This document shows positions 1-9,200 of a stretch of DNA of 64,000 nt, piece by piece (position 1 is the stretch's first letter; each line of letters opens with the position of its first letter). The notes beneath the pieces are model-generated. The model saw nothing but the letters and a program-made list of their open reading frames with translations, had not been told where the DNA came from and ran no database searches. Source of the DNA: Rhodanobacter sp. FDAARGOS 1247 (GTDB taxonomy: Bacteria > Pseudomonadota > Gammaproteobacteria > Xanthomonadales > Rhodanobacteraceae); assembly GCF_016889805.1 (NCBI RefSeq), contig NZ_CP069535.1, positions 2,666,001 through 2,730,000 on the forward strand, given 5' to 3'. The translations under genes were made by a program, and so were the position numbers.

Positions 1-3000
1 ATCCGTGCCAGCGACTGGCTTGCCTTGCTGACGTCGCCGGCGGCCACCGCGCTCTTCATCGACTCGATACGCGACTTGACTTCGGCGTCGGCGCCTTCCT
101 GTGCGGCCTTCGCCTGCAACTGCTGCTGCAGCGTGTCCAGTGCCGCGCCCTGCGCGATCAGCTCAGCCGATTTCGGTACGTACTTCAGGCCGAAATCGAC
201 CGCGATCCTTGCCTGCGGCAGGTGCTGTGGATCAGCCAGCCGCGCGGCTTCCGCCGCGATGGCCGCACCCAGCGCGTTGACCGCCCGTTCGGTTTCGGGA
301 GACTTGTCGGCGCCGAGCGTGGCCATCGCGGTGGCCACGTCACGCTGCCAGTCCGGTGTCAGCGTCGGCTTCGCACCCAGGCTGGCCAGCGCAGTGCGTG
401 CGTCGGCAAGTGCCTGTGCCTGTTGCTGCAAGGTCTTCTGCTGCGCCGCCGAACGGGAAGCGGCCACGTCGGCCAGCACCCTGGCGAAGCCGGCTTCCGC
501 GGGATCGATCTGCTGGCCGGCTTGGGCGACCCGCTCGGCCGCATCCAGGTTGCCACCGGCGATCTGGTCGCGCGCCAGCTTGATCAGGCCGGCATCGGCC
601 TGGGCCTTCACTGCCGCGTAGTCCGGAGAATCGGCGCCGATCTGGGTGCGTGCGGTATTCAGGGCGCTCCTGACGTCCTGCAACCAGACCACCGTGGCCT
701 GGGGGCTGGCGAGCAGGTCGGTTACCCGGCTCTTCGCCAACGCGGTGCGTTGTGCTTCACTGGCGGCCTTCTGCGCCAATTGGTTCTGCTGTTCCAGCAA
801 GGCCTGCCGCGTCGCCGACAAGCTGGAGTCGCCCGGGAACAGATCGATGCCGAAGCCGGCAATGCTGATCGCACCCGGCAGGTCGCCCGCGCCTTGCCTT
901 TCCTTTGCCTGGGCTTCCAGAACATCCTTCAGCCGTGCCGTCTGCGCCGCCAGTCGCGGATCATCTCCCAGCAGGCTGGCCGCATCGTGATAGGCCGTGG
1001 CCACCTTGGCCCGCCAGTCATCGGCGCTGACCGGCTGGTCCAGCAAGCCGGTGAGCGTCTGCAAGCCCTGCTCCCGCTGCTGTTGCAGCGCCTGCGCCTT
1101 CTGCTCCTGCAGCCGTTGCGCCGCCAGCGCCTTGCCGATTTCGTCGAGCTGCGCGCTGCGCTGCTTCAGTCTCGCCGAATCGGGGAACAGGCTGCTTGCC
1201 AGCTTGAGTTCGACGGTTGCCTCGTCGACACGCCCTGCGTCGATCGACTTGCCGATGGCGGTGTCGTACTTCAACTCCAGCTCGGCATTCTTCAGCAGGG
1301 CACTGTTCGGATCGATCGCGCGGATGCGGGTCAGCGTGGTGACGACGTTGTCCGGCTGGTTCTCGAAAATCGCGTCGGCGCTGATCTGGTCGGTCAGCTT
1401 GGTGTCGAGCGAGTTGAGCAGGTCGTTGCGCTGCTTCTCCACCTCGGTGCGCTTGATATCCAGCGCTGGCGAGTAGAGCTTGAGGTCGTCGCGCAGCTTG
1501 AACACCTTCTGGGTGCCGGCATAGTCGTAACGGTCCCTGGCCGGATTCCAGTAGGCGTCGATGCGGCCGAGCAGGTAGCTCTGGATCAATTCGCCCTGAT
1601 CGATGATCGTACGCTTGCGGTCGTCGTCGTTCAGGGTGTCGAGGGCCTGCAGGGCCTGGCCTTCATCCGCGTAGTGGTCGGCGCGCGTCATGGTGAAACG
1701 GGCGATCACCTCGGCCAGATGATGATTGCGCTGGTAGGTCGTCCATGCCCAGGCGCCGCCGGCAATGATCAGAATGGCCGGCACGCCGTACAGCAGGTAT
1801 GGCAGTGCGCGTTCGCGCGCGCCCACGTCGCGCAGGCCTTCGATCAGCTCGTTGGCGCTCTTCAGGCGCTGCGCCTTGGTGAAGGCCACGCTGGCGCAGA
1901 GCGTCTTGTACTGATGCTTGGTCAGCCCCTTCACCGGTGGCGGCTTGCGGCCTTCCTTCATCGCCACTTCGGCGCTGGCCTTGTCATACGGATGCTTGCC
2001 GGTGAGCAGTTCGAACGTCACGCAACCCAGTGCGTAGACGTCATCGCCGGGCACCGGGTCTTCACCCCGGATCATCTCCAGGCTGGCGTAGGCGGGGGTA
2101 AGCGCGCCCAGCGTACCGGCGTCGAACACGGTCTGTTCGCCGACGGCATCGCCCATGTGCTTGCCGGCGCGGGCAATGCCGAAGTCGAATACCTTCGGCA
2201 CGCCTTCGCGGGTGACCATGACGTTGGCCGGCTTGAAGTCCGAATGGACCACGCCGGCCGAGTGGGCGCGCGTGAGCGCCCGCGCCATGCCTTCGATCAG
2301 CGGCCGGGCTTGCGCCAGCGGCATGCCGTTGTAGGCCTTCTCGCGGATCAACTGCTTGAGATCGGAGCCGTCGACATACTCCATCGTCATGAAGACGATG
2401 GTGCGGTCCTTGTCGAAGTCGTAGACGCGCACGATGTTGTCGTGCGCCAGCTGTTGCGAGCGGCGCGACTCGCGCTGCAACGAGATCAGCGAGTCGGGAT
2501 GGCGGCGAAATTCGTCGTTAAGGATCTTGACGGCGACGTAGGGGTCGCGGTCACGGGCTTCCACCTTGCGCTCGTCGCGGGCCTTGAACACCACGCCCAT
2601 GCCGCCGCGGCCGATCTCCTTCTCGAGGTAGAAACGTCCCTTCAGCAGCGAACCGACGGTGACGAAGTCGGACGCATCGCCTTCGGCGATGTGGTTCCAG
2701 CTGGAGCTGCTCATGCTGGAACTGGTGCCAGTCATCCCCTGCCGGGTGCCTTGCGTGCCGGTCGCGCCGACGGTCTGCCCTTCGGTCGGTTCCCGTGGTG
2801 CGGCCGAGGCCGGTTTCACCATGGTGGCTTCGTCGTCCGCCGCCGGCGGTTGGACCGGACGCGAGGTGGGCTTGACCACGGTGACATCATCCAGCGGCGG
2901 GGCTGGCGGACGGGATGTGGGCTGCACCCGGGTCGCGTCATCACTGCCGGCTCCGGTCGGCGGAGCCGCCGGAGCGATCGGCGCGGGGCGCTGCGTGGCG

Positions 3001-3254
3001 GGCTTTACCTGGGTGACGTCATCGTCATGCGACACGCCTGCCGGGGAAGCCTGTACGGACGCCAGCTTGGCCAACAGGGCCTTGGCCACCATCGGATCGA
3101 GCGCGCCGGCATCGCGCTGCTGTTCGAGCCACTCCTGTTCGGCATGGTGTTGCGCCTCGGACACGGCCCCGCGCGCACCGAGTGCGTCGAACAGGGCGGC
3201 GAGCTTGAGCTTGTCGGCCTGGTAGGCGGAGACCAGTTCGGCTATGGAATTCAT
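1..3254 (-). CDS. ppkA: T6SS Ser/Thr protein kinase PpkA (partial, C-terminus beyond window)
   Basis: Membrane-anchored Hanks-type kinase that starts the threonine-phosphorylation pathway of T6SS. At least 1084 codons are visible; the gene runs off the left edge. Layout: N-terminal helical part, a Pro/Thr-rich linker (about 75-150) with four D-x-T-x-V-(K/Q)-P repeats (Thr81, 108, 125, 144), a kinase domain about 205-460 with a Gly loop IGRGGMGVVF near 215, catalytic HSDFKPAN (Asp339, Ser in place of the usual Arg) and DFG, one membrane helix near 485-507, then a long Ala/Gln-rich coiled-coil periplasmic region. The start is ATG at 3254, 16 bp after pppA. The repeats resemble autophosphorylation sites for the FHA protein TagH; that role is inferred. 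Confidence 0.93.
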   Translation of the reverse strand, partial: MNSIAELVSAYQADKLKLAALFDALGARGAVSEAQHHAEQEWLEQQRDAGALDPMVAKALLAKLASVQASPAGVSHDDDVTQVKPATQRPAPIAPAAPPTGAGSDDATRVQPTSRPPAPPLDDVTVVKPTSRPVQPPAADDEATMVKPASAAPREPTEGQTVGATGTQGTRQGMTGTSSSMSSSSWNHIAEGDASDFVTVGSLLKGRFYLEKEIGRGGMGVVFKARDERKVEARDRDPYVAVKILNDEFRRHPDSLISLQRESRRSQQLAHDNIVRVYDFDKDRTIVFMTMEYVDGSDLKQLIREKAYNGMPLAQARPLIEGMARALTRAHSAGVVHSDFKPANVMVTREGVPKVFDFGIARAGKHMGDAVGEQTVFDAGTLGALTPAYASLEMIRGEDPVPGDDVYALGCVTFELLTGKHPYDKASAEVAMKEGRKPPPVKGLTKHQYKTLCASVAFTKAQRLKSANELIEGLRDVGARERALPYLLYGVPAILIIAGGAWAWTTYQRNHHLAEVIARFTMTRADHYADEGQALQALDTLNDDDRKRTIIDQGELIQSYLLGRIDAYWNPARDRYDYAGTQKVFKLRDDLKLYSPALDIKRTEVEKQRNDLLNSLDTKLTDQISADAIFENQPDNVVTTLTRIRAIDPNSALLKNAELELKYDTAIGKSIDAGRVDEATVELKLASSLFPDSARLKQRSAQLDEIGKALAAQRLQEQKAQALQQQREQGLQTLTGLLDQPVSADDWRAKVATAYHDAASLLGDDPRLAAQTARLKDVLEAQAKERQGAGDLPGAISIAGFGIDLFPGDSSLSATRQALLEQQNQLAQKAASEAQRTALAKSRVTDLLASPQATVVWLQDVRSALNTARTQIGADSPDYAAVKAQADAGLIKLARDQIAGGNLDAAERVAQAGQQIDPAEAGFARVLADVAASRSAAQQKTLQQQAQALADARTALASLGAKPTLTPDWQRDVATAMATLGADKSPETERAVNALGAAIAAEAARLADPQHLPQARIAVDFGLKYVPKSAELIAQGAALDTLQQQLQAKAAQEGADAEVKSRIESMKSAVAAGDVSKASQSLAR

Positions 3255-3270
3255 GAGTGGGAGGTTTTCT

Positions 3271-3990
3271 TCATTCTTGGATGCGAACGACGACGGCCGA
3301 GATGTTGTCCCGTCCGGCGCGGCTCATCGCCAGGTCGAACAGGCTGGCGACGAGATCCTGCGGTTGTGGGTGGCGACGGCATTCGTCGTCGAGTTCGGCA
3401 TCGGACATTTCCTTGTTGATGCCGTCAGAGCAAAGCACGAAGCCCATGCCGGGCCGATTGCCCGCGACGACCCAGTCGACGAACAGGTGTTCCTCCGCAC
3501 CCACCGCACGCGTGAGGACGCCCGAACCCGCCTGAGCCGGCGCCGCAGGGGCGCCAAAATGGGTGACATCGTCATCGCCGCCATGCACGTGATCGCGGGT
3601 GATCTGACGCAGCTGGCCATCCTCGAAACAGTAGACGCGGCTGTCTCCCACCCATCCGCACAGCATGTAGTCGCCGTCATGCACCAGCACCACGACGGTG
3701 GAGCCGATCAGGTCGACCCCTCGCGTGGCGGCGGTCTGCAACAGTTCGGCATTGACCTGGGAGAGCGTGTCCTCGATCGCTTCGATGAAGTCCAGGGCGC
3801 TGCCGGAACGGGGCAAGGCACCGAGGCGTTCGACGATCATCGAGCTGGCGTAGTCGCCTGCCGAATGGCCGCCCAGTCCATCGGCGACAACCCACAGGCC
3901 GACTTCGTCGCGCACGAGAATGGAGTCTTCGTTGTGCTTGCGCACCTTTCCGGTCACCGTGCGTCCGGCCGAAACATAGCGGGTCATCAT
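3271..3990 (-). CDS. pppA: PP2C-family Ser/Thr phosphatase PppA
   Basis: Metal-dependent phosphatase that reverses PpkA phosphorylation and turns T6SS down. 239 aa, a normal single-domain PP2C. Motifs are complete: HNEDS near residue 19, VVADGLGGHSAGDYAS, GDSRVYCFEDGQL, SDGINKE and GRDNISAVVV, so all metal-binding Asp residues are present. The start ATG at 3990 overlaps the tagF stop in an ATGA arrangement, implying translational coupling; a second in-frame ATG follows directly. Longer upstream frames would lie inside tagF and are unlikely. It sits between tagF and ppkA, as in Pseudomonas H1-T6SS. Confidence 0.95.
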   Translation of the reverse strand: MMTRYVSAGRTVTGKVRKHNEDSILVRDEVGLWVVADGLGGHSAGDYASSMIVERLGALPRSGSALDFIEAIEDTLSQVNAELLQTAATRGVDLIGSTVVVLVHDGDYMLCGWVGDSRVYCFEDGQLRQITRDHVHGGDDDVTHFGAPAAPAQAGSGVLTRAVGAEEHLFVDWVVAGNRPGMGFVLCSDGINKEMSDAELDDECRRHPQPQDLVASLFDLAMSRAGRDNISAVVVRIQE

Positions 3991-5657
3991 GCACCAACCT
4001 CGATGATCGTCAGCGGCCACCTTGCCGCATCCACGCCCAGTCCCGCGGCATTCGCCAGCCGCAGGCGTGCTTCGTCGACGGGCAGCGCGAGATGGCTGGC
4101 CACGACGTCCGGTGACAGGTGCAACAAGGACTCGCCCGCCATCAGCATCAGGCGATCCCCCGCGACGAGCTCGCAGCGAACCTCTCCGCACAGGGGCTGC
4201 TCCGACGCGCCCAGCCCGGGAGCAGCGGGCGCCGCGCTGCTGAACAACAGGTCGTCGAATTCACCGTCGTCCGCGCCACCGGGCAGGGGATCGTCGGCCT
4301 GCGCGAACAGGGGCTGCGCGCGTCCATGGCGCCAGTGCCAGGCGCCTGCGGCGCCAATCCGCAGCAAGCCGGCCTGACCCGCGACCACGTGGGCGGCGAT
4401 CACCGCGCAGTCCTCCAGCACCGGGTCGATCAGGTCCTCGCTGGCCCGACGCAACGGCGGATTGAGCATCAACAACTGCCTGCGCAGCGAATGCATGCCG
4501 CCGATCAGGTCGCTGCACGACATCGTGCGGATGATTCCGGACACCTCGCCGACCGCGCGCTGGCGTGGATCGGCCATGCCGACCTCGGCCGACAGCACGG
4601 TCAGTCCGCAGTCTGTTCGTTCCACCACGGTGACGGCCGCGACGACGTCCCCCTCCCCGGCTGACGTTGCCTGAGCCATCGGGGCAACCAACGGGACCGG
4701 CGGTGCCAAGGTCGCCACTTCGGACGTCCCGACGAGATCGGCCAGCAGATCCGGATCATCAGGCAGCCATGCGCCGGAAGGTGTCGATGGTGGTGGCGGC
4801 ATGGCCGACACCGGGATGGCCGACGCCGCGGCAGCCGACACCGGGGCGGCCGGCGCTGCCGCCATGAGGTCGTCGAGCAGGCTGTCCGCGCGTTCCGGCA
4901 TCGGTACCGCGCGCGGCGCCGATCGTTCGAAAGCCATCGGCGATTGCCACGCCGCGGTGCCGTGTTGCGCATCCAGGAAGGTCACGTAGGCGGATGCCGC
5001 CGGCAATCCGCGGGTGGCCAGCACACACGCCGGAACACGTTCGCTACCTGCCGTCCACCACAGGCACCACGGACCCGGGACGGCGGCCAGACGCTCCCAC
5101 ACTTCGCCCAGGAACGGCTCCGGCGAGGAGGCCCCGCCGAGGGGCAGGCGCCAGTGTGTCGCGCGATTCCAGTCGACGTCGCGCAGCGACGTGGCGGCCG
5201 GCGACGACGCCCTCGCCAGCGGGTCACCCAGGGCAGCCACCTGCTCGTCGAACGCCTCCACGCCGATGCGGGCGTCGCACTGCGCCGTGGTGTGCACCTG
5301 CTCGGCCGCGTCGGACCAGGCTTTCGCCTCGGTCAGCGCGCGGGTGCCGGATGCGATGTCCGCGCCGAGCGGAGCGGCGATGACCATCGGGAAGCAGCGC
5401 CCCACCCGATCCACGCCAGGCCCCATGATCCCGAACCAGGCGGAATCACCGCACACTCCCGGGGCGAAAAGAAAGCGCCACACCGGACTGGCGTGGTAGG
5501 CGTCATGCCAGCCGCCGCCCAGTTCGGCACGGCTGGCCGCCACCGCCTCTTCGAAATGCCTGTCCCAGACATCGACGAAAGCCGATGGCAGCCGGCGCTG
5601 CACGAAGTCTCCCGCGCAAGGCAGCTTTCCGAAAAAGCCCGCGACGGAAGTCGGCAT
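3987..5657 (-). CDS. tagF: TagF (ImpM) fused to a degenerate PP2C-like domain
   Basis: Post-translational repressor of T6SS assembly. 556 aa, roughly twice a stand-alone TagF. Residues 1 to about 240 are a clear TagF domain (FFGKLPCAGDFVQRRLP at the N-terminus, then the conserved F-G-I-M-G-P region). A Pro/Ala-rich linker follows. Residues about 340-556 align by eye with a PP2C fold but lack every metal ligand: VADG has become SAEVG, GDSR has become GAAG and CSDG has become MAGE. TagF-PppA fusions are known in Agrobacterium. Here an intact PppA is encoded separately right downstream, so the tail looks like a pseudophosphatase. Gap to tssM is 4 bp. Confidence 0.9.
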   Translation of the reverse strand: MPTSVAGFFGKLPCAGDFVQRRLPSAFVDVWDRHFEEAVAASRAELGGGWHDAYHASPVWRFLFAPGVCGDSAWFGIMGPGVDRVGRCFPMVIAAPLGADIASGTRALTEAKAWSDAAEQVHTTAQCDARIGVEAFDEQVAALGDPLARASSPAATSLRDVDWNRATHWRLPLGGASSPEPFLGEVWERLAAVPGPWCLWWTAGSERVPACVLATRGLPAASAYVTFLDAQHGTAAWQSPMAFERSAPRAVPMPERADSLLDDLMAAAPAAPVSAAAASAIPVSAMPPPPSTPSGAWLPDDPDLLADLVGTSEVATLAPPVPLVAPMAQATSAGEGDVVAAVTVVERTDCGLTVLSAEVGMADPRQRAVGEVSGIIRTMSCSDLIGGMHSLRRQLLMLNPPLRRASEDLIDPVLEDCAVIAAHVVAGQAGLLRIGAAGAWHWRHGRAQPLFAQADDPLPGGADDGEFDDLLFSSAAPAAPGLGASEQPLCGEVRCELVAGDRLMLMAGESLLHLSPDVVASHLALPVDEARLRLANAAGLGVDAARWPLTIIEVGA

Positions 5658-5661
5658 GCGT

Positions 5662-8600
5662 CTAGCCCCCGCACCGGAAACTGGACAGCGCGTTGCTCAG
5701 GAAGGGGTTTTTCAGATTGTTGGCCTGGACCGTCACCTTGGCGACATGGCCACCGAAGTTGAAACTGGCCACGAAACGCAGATCGGACTGCTTCTGCAGA
5801 TTCGCCGCCTGCAGCGCCCGGAAGAACGCCCAGTCGCCGCGATAGTCGAAGGTGGTCAGCAGGGTCCCCGCGGTGTCGTAGGCGGAGATCGAGACATGAC
5901 CCGGCGTGGGTCCCGGCCACTTCATGGTGGCCATGGTCGAGCCTCCGGACTGGTATTCGTATTTCTGGCCATCAACCTCGATCACCAGCTTGCCGATGCC
6001 GGCGTCGAGCACCGGCGCGAGCAGCGTGAAGTCGACCTCGGGCATGTTGCCGCTGCGGAAGAACATCTGCTTGATCCGGTCGGCACCCTGCAATTGCGCC
6101 AGCATGCCGGCCGAACCACTGATCGCGCCCGGGCCGGTCTTCCACTGCCAGTTGCGGCCGCTGGCATCGATCAGCTTGCCCACGGTCTGGTTGTAGAAAC
6201 CGTCGAAGCGCCCGCCATAGCCGAACATCTCGCCGAAGTTCTGCAGCGGGATATCGTTGTTGCTGGACGGCGAGAACGGGTAGCGCCCGCGGGTGTAGTC
6301 GGCGCAATCCTTGGCCACCATCTGCTGGTACTGATCGTCGAGAGCACCCTTGGTGCCGCTGGCCACCAGCGCCTGGCTCTTGCCGGTCAGCGCCGCAAAC
6401 CAGCCCGAAGCGGGCGCCGGCAGCTGGCCGGCCGCCTGCTGCGCCATCAGCAGTTGCGGATTGGGCTGGCCCGCGGCCGAGCTGAAATCGCCCATGGTCA
6501 GCAAGGTCTTGCTGAGATCGTCGAGCACCTTGAGCGTCTGATCGATCGGCGCGGCGCCCGGGCCACCTTCGCTCAACTTGTTGATCTGCTCGAAGTGGTC
6601 GCTGATCACCTGCCCCGGCTTGGCGGCTGCCGCATCGTCACCCGGCGTGGCGGTCCCGGCACCGGCCTGGGCGAGCGCGCGCGCCAGGGCGGACTGGGTC
6701 GCCTTCTTCTGGGCCAGCTTCTTGGCCACGTCCTCGGCCTTGTCCTTCGCATCGGCGGGCGGTGCGCGCATCAGGTCGTGGGTGTTGTCGCTCACCACCT
6801 TCAGCAGCAGCTTCATCGGCGAGTTGGGGCCGGCCAGCTTGGCCGCGATCGTGCTGGCATCCTGGATGTTGCCGATCGGCTGCAGCTCCAGATCCGCCAG
6901 GATGTCATCCCAGGCCTTGATGTAGTCCTGCTCGTAGAGTGCCAGCACCTGCTGGGCGAGCCGGGCCTTCTGCAACGAATCGATCTTGGTGGCGCCGAAT
7001 ACCCAGTCATCGGCGGCGAACTGCGTGACCGCCTGATCGATGCCCTTGTCGACTTCATCCTTGAACACCGGTTGCGTGAACAGCGCCGGCAACGGTTCCG
7101 AAAGCGGCGCACCGCTCTTGCGCCGGTAGACGTTGCCGAGCAGCCCCAGCTCCTTGTCCAGTCGCAGCGGCGGATACGCACCGCTGTCCGCATTCAACTT
7201 GATGTTGCCGTAGATCAGCGTGGCCAGATCCGCGGTGCGCAGCGTGTTGCGCGCCTGTTCCACCAGGCTGGCATCCAGGTTCAGCGCGCGCAGCCGCCCC
7301 TCGTGTCCGACCAGCGCGTCGAAGTGCTTGGTCAGCGCCTTCTGCAGCACGGGATCGGACGGGAACAGTCGCCGCCATTCGATCGCCGCCAGCGCCACGA
7401 TCTGGTCGTGATCCAGATGCTCGGGCTGGCCCAGCATCAGGTAGCCCTTGAGGTAGTAGTAGAGCATCTGGGGGTCGCCCGCATTCGCGGCCAGGCCGGC
7501 CCGGAACTGCGAGGCCACGCCAGGCAGCAGCAGCGCGTTCAGCTCGCGATAGTACGCGTCACGCACTTCGTCGCCGACCGCATTGCCCTGGTACAGGCCG
7601 AAACGCATCGACAGCGGCACGTCGCCCTTGTGCTGCTCGGCGACATCCACCGCGCTGGACAGCGACTCCAGCCGCTCCAGCACCATCGCGAAATAGGCCT
7701 GCTGGTTCGGTGCCAGCGACGCGTCGCTCTGCGCCGGATACTTCTGCAATGCCGCCTGCACCTGGCCCAGGTAGGCGCCGTTGCGCCGGTAGCTGCTGGC
7801 CAGGCCGAGGATCAGCAGGCCGCAGGCCAGCAGCACGCCGATGTACGCGGCCGCCTGCAGCAGGGTCTTCTGGCGCTCCAGCTTCGGATTGGTGCCGGCA
7901 AAGCCGGATTCCTTGAACAGCACGTCCCGAAGCAGGCGCTCGACGAAGAAGGTGCGGCTCTGGGCGCCAGGCACGTGCAGGCGCGAGGCATCCAGCCCGA
8001 AAGTGCGCGCCACCGCGCCCATCATGCGATCGATCGGCGTGCCTTCCTGCGTGCCCGAAGTGAAGTAGGCACCACGCAGCAGCAACGGCGCGTCGTACTG
8101 ATGTCCGGTGAACACGCCTTCGACGAACTGCCGCGTGATGTCGCGCAGAGCGCCGAGCTGCTGCGGGAACGACAGGATGGCTGCGCGCCGGGTGCGATCG
8201 CGTTCGCCGTGGAGCCGATCGAGGATGCGCGTGTTGAGCCGATCCAGCAGCAGGTTGAATTCTTCGAGGAACTGCTTCGCCGCGCTGCCGTCCATGGTCT
8301 TGTCGACCGCGAACGACATGCCCCAGACTTGGCTGCGCAACTCGGGATTGAGGTCGTCGAAGAACTCGGTGAAGCCGGCGACCAGGTCGCACTTGGTGAA
8401 CACCAGATAGGCCGGCACGCCGATGCGCAGGTGCTTGGCCAGTTCGTCCAGGCGCTGGCGAACCGCCTGGATGTGCTGCTGGCGGCCATTCGCATCCAGG
8501 GTCAGCAGGTCGGACAGGCTCATCGCCACGATCACGCCGTTGATCGGGCGGCGCTTGCGGTACTTGCGCAACAGGTTGAGGAACTCGGTCCAGGCCGAAG

Positions 8601-9195
8601 CATCGGCGCCGCGGTCGGAGTCCTGGGTGGTATAGCGACCGGCGGTGTCGAGGAATACCGCCTCGTCGGTGAACCACCAGTCACAGTTGCGCGTACCGCC
8701 GACGCCGCGGATCGCTTCCTTGCCGAACTTGTTCGACAGCGGAAAGTTGAGGCCCGAGTTCTGCAGCAGCGTGCTCTTGCCGGACCCCGGCGGCCCGATC
8801 ACCACATACCAGGGCAGCGCGTAGAGATTGGTTCCGCCGCTGCGATTCTTGCGCAGGGTTTCCACCGCCTCCTGGAAGCGGTTCTGCAACTGCGCCCGCT
8901 CGTTGGCGGAGCGGTCGTCACGCTCGCCGCCGGCCTGGGCGGTGCCCTGATCGCTCAGGTCGCTGGCCATCTGCCTGGCCTTGCCGCGCACGCGCATCTG
9001 TTGCAGCTGCAACCAGACCGCCCAGATCACCACGATCACGATGATCACCAGCAAGCGGACCACCGGGCTGGCCAGCGGCTGCGACTCGCCGAAGCCGAGG
9101 TAGGGGCCGCCGAACCAGATCAGCAACGACAGCAGCAGCAAGCCGACGAGGGTGATGAACAGGCGGGATTTGAACAACGCAAGAAGCTTGCCCAC
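5662..9195 (-). CDS. tssM: T6SS inner-membrane protein TssM (IcmF/VasK)
   Basis: Large subunit of the TssJLM trans-envelope complex. 1177 aa, normal for the family. Two N-terminal membrane helices (about 11-29 and 44-63), a cytoplasmic G-like domain with an intact Walker A GPPGSGKST (134-142), a third helix near 440-462, then a long periplasmic region and C-terminal beta domain that normally contacts TssJ. The start is GTG at 9195 with GGAGG about 10 nt upstream, just after the tssL stop (5 bp gap). It belongs to the tagH-tssKLM-tagF-pppA-ppkA run. Confidence 0.97.
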   Translation of the reverse strand: MGKLLALFKSRLFITLVGLLLLSLLIWFGGPYLGFGESQPLASPVVRLLVIIVIVVIWAVWLQLQQMRVRGKARQMASDLSDQGTAQAGGERDDRSANERAQLQNRFQEAVETLRKNRSGGTNLYALPWYVVIGPPGSGKSTLLQNSGLNFPLSNKFGKEAIRGVGGTRNCDWWFTDEAVFLDTAGRYTTQDSDRGADASAWTEFLNLLRKYRKRRPINGVIVAMSLSDLLTLDANGRQQHIQAVRQRLDELAKHLRIGVPAYLVFTKCDLVAGFTEFFDDLNPELRSQVWGMSFAVDKTMDGSAAKQFLEEFNLLLDRLNTRILDRLHGERDRTRRAAILSFPQQLGALRDITRQFVEGVFTGHQYDAPLLLRGAYFTSGTQEGTPIDRMMGAVARTFGLDASRLHVPGAQSRTFFVERLLRDVLFKESGFAGTNPKLERQKTLLQAAAYIGVLLACGLLILGLASSYRRNGAYLGQVQAALQKYPAQSDASLAPNQQAYFAMVLERLESLSSAVDVAEQHKGDVPLSMRFGLYQGNAVGDEVRDAYYRELNALLLPGVASQFRAGLAANAGDPQMLYYYLKGYLMLGQPEHLDHDQIVALAAIEWRRLFPSDPVLQKALTKHFDALVGHEGRLRALNLDASLVEQARNTLRTADLATLIYGNIKLNADSGAYPPLRLDKELGLLGNVYRRKSGAPLSEPLPALFTQPVFKDEVDKGIDQAVTQFAADDWVFGATKIDSLQKARLAQQVLALYEQDYIKAWDDILADLELQPIGNIQDASTIAAKLAGPNSPMKLLLKVVSDNTHDLMRAPPADAKDKAEDVAKKLAQKKATQSALARALAQAGAGTATPGDDAAAAKPGQVISDHFEQINKLSEGGPGAAPIDQTLKVLDDLSKTLLTMGDFSSAAGQPNPQLLMAQQAAGQLPAPASGWFAALTGKSQALVASGTKGALDDQYQQMVAKDCADYTRGRYPFSPSSNNDIPLQNFGEMFGYGGRFDGFYNQTVGKLIDASGRNWQWKTGPGAISGSAGMLAQLQGADRIKQMFFRSGNMPEVDFTLLAPVLDAGIGKLVIEVDGQKYEYQSGGSTMATMKWPGPTPGHVSISAYDTAGTLLTTFDYRGDWAFFRALQAANLQKQSDLRFVASFNFGGHVAKVTVQANNLKNPFLSNALSSFRCGG

Positions 9196-9200
9196 GATGT

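Noticed and set aside
222..3419. Very long plus-strand open frame opposite ppkA
   Set aside because: GC-rich antisense shadow. The minus-strand frame has the kinase motifs; the plus frame is low-complexity and has no family features. The same applies to the long plus-strand frames opposite tssM, tssF and clpV.
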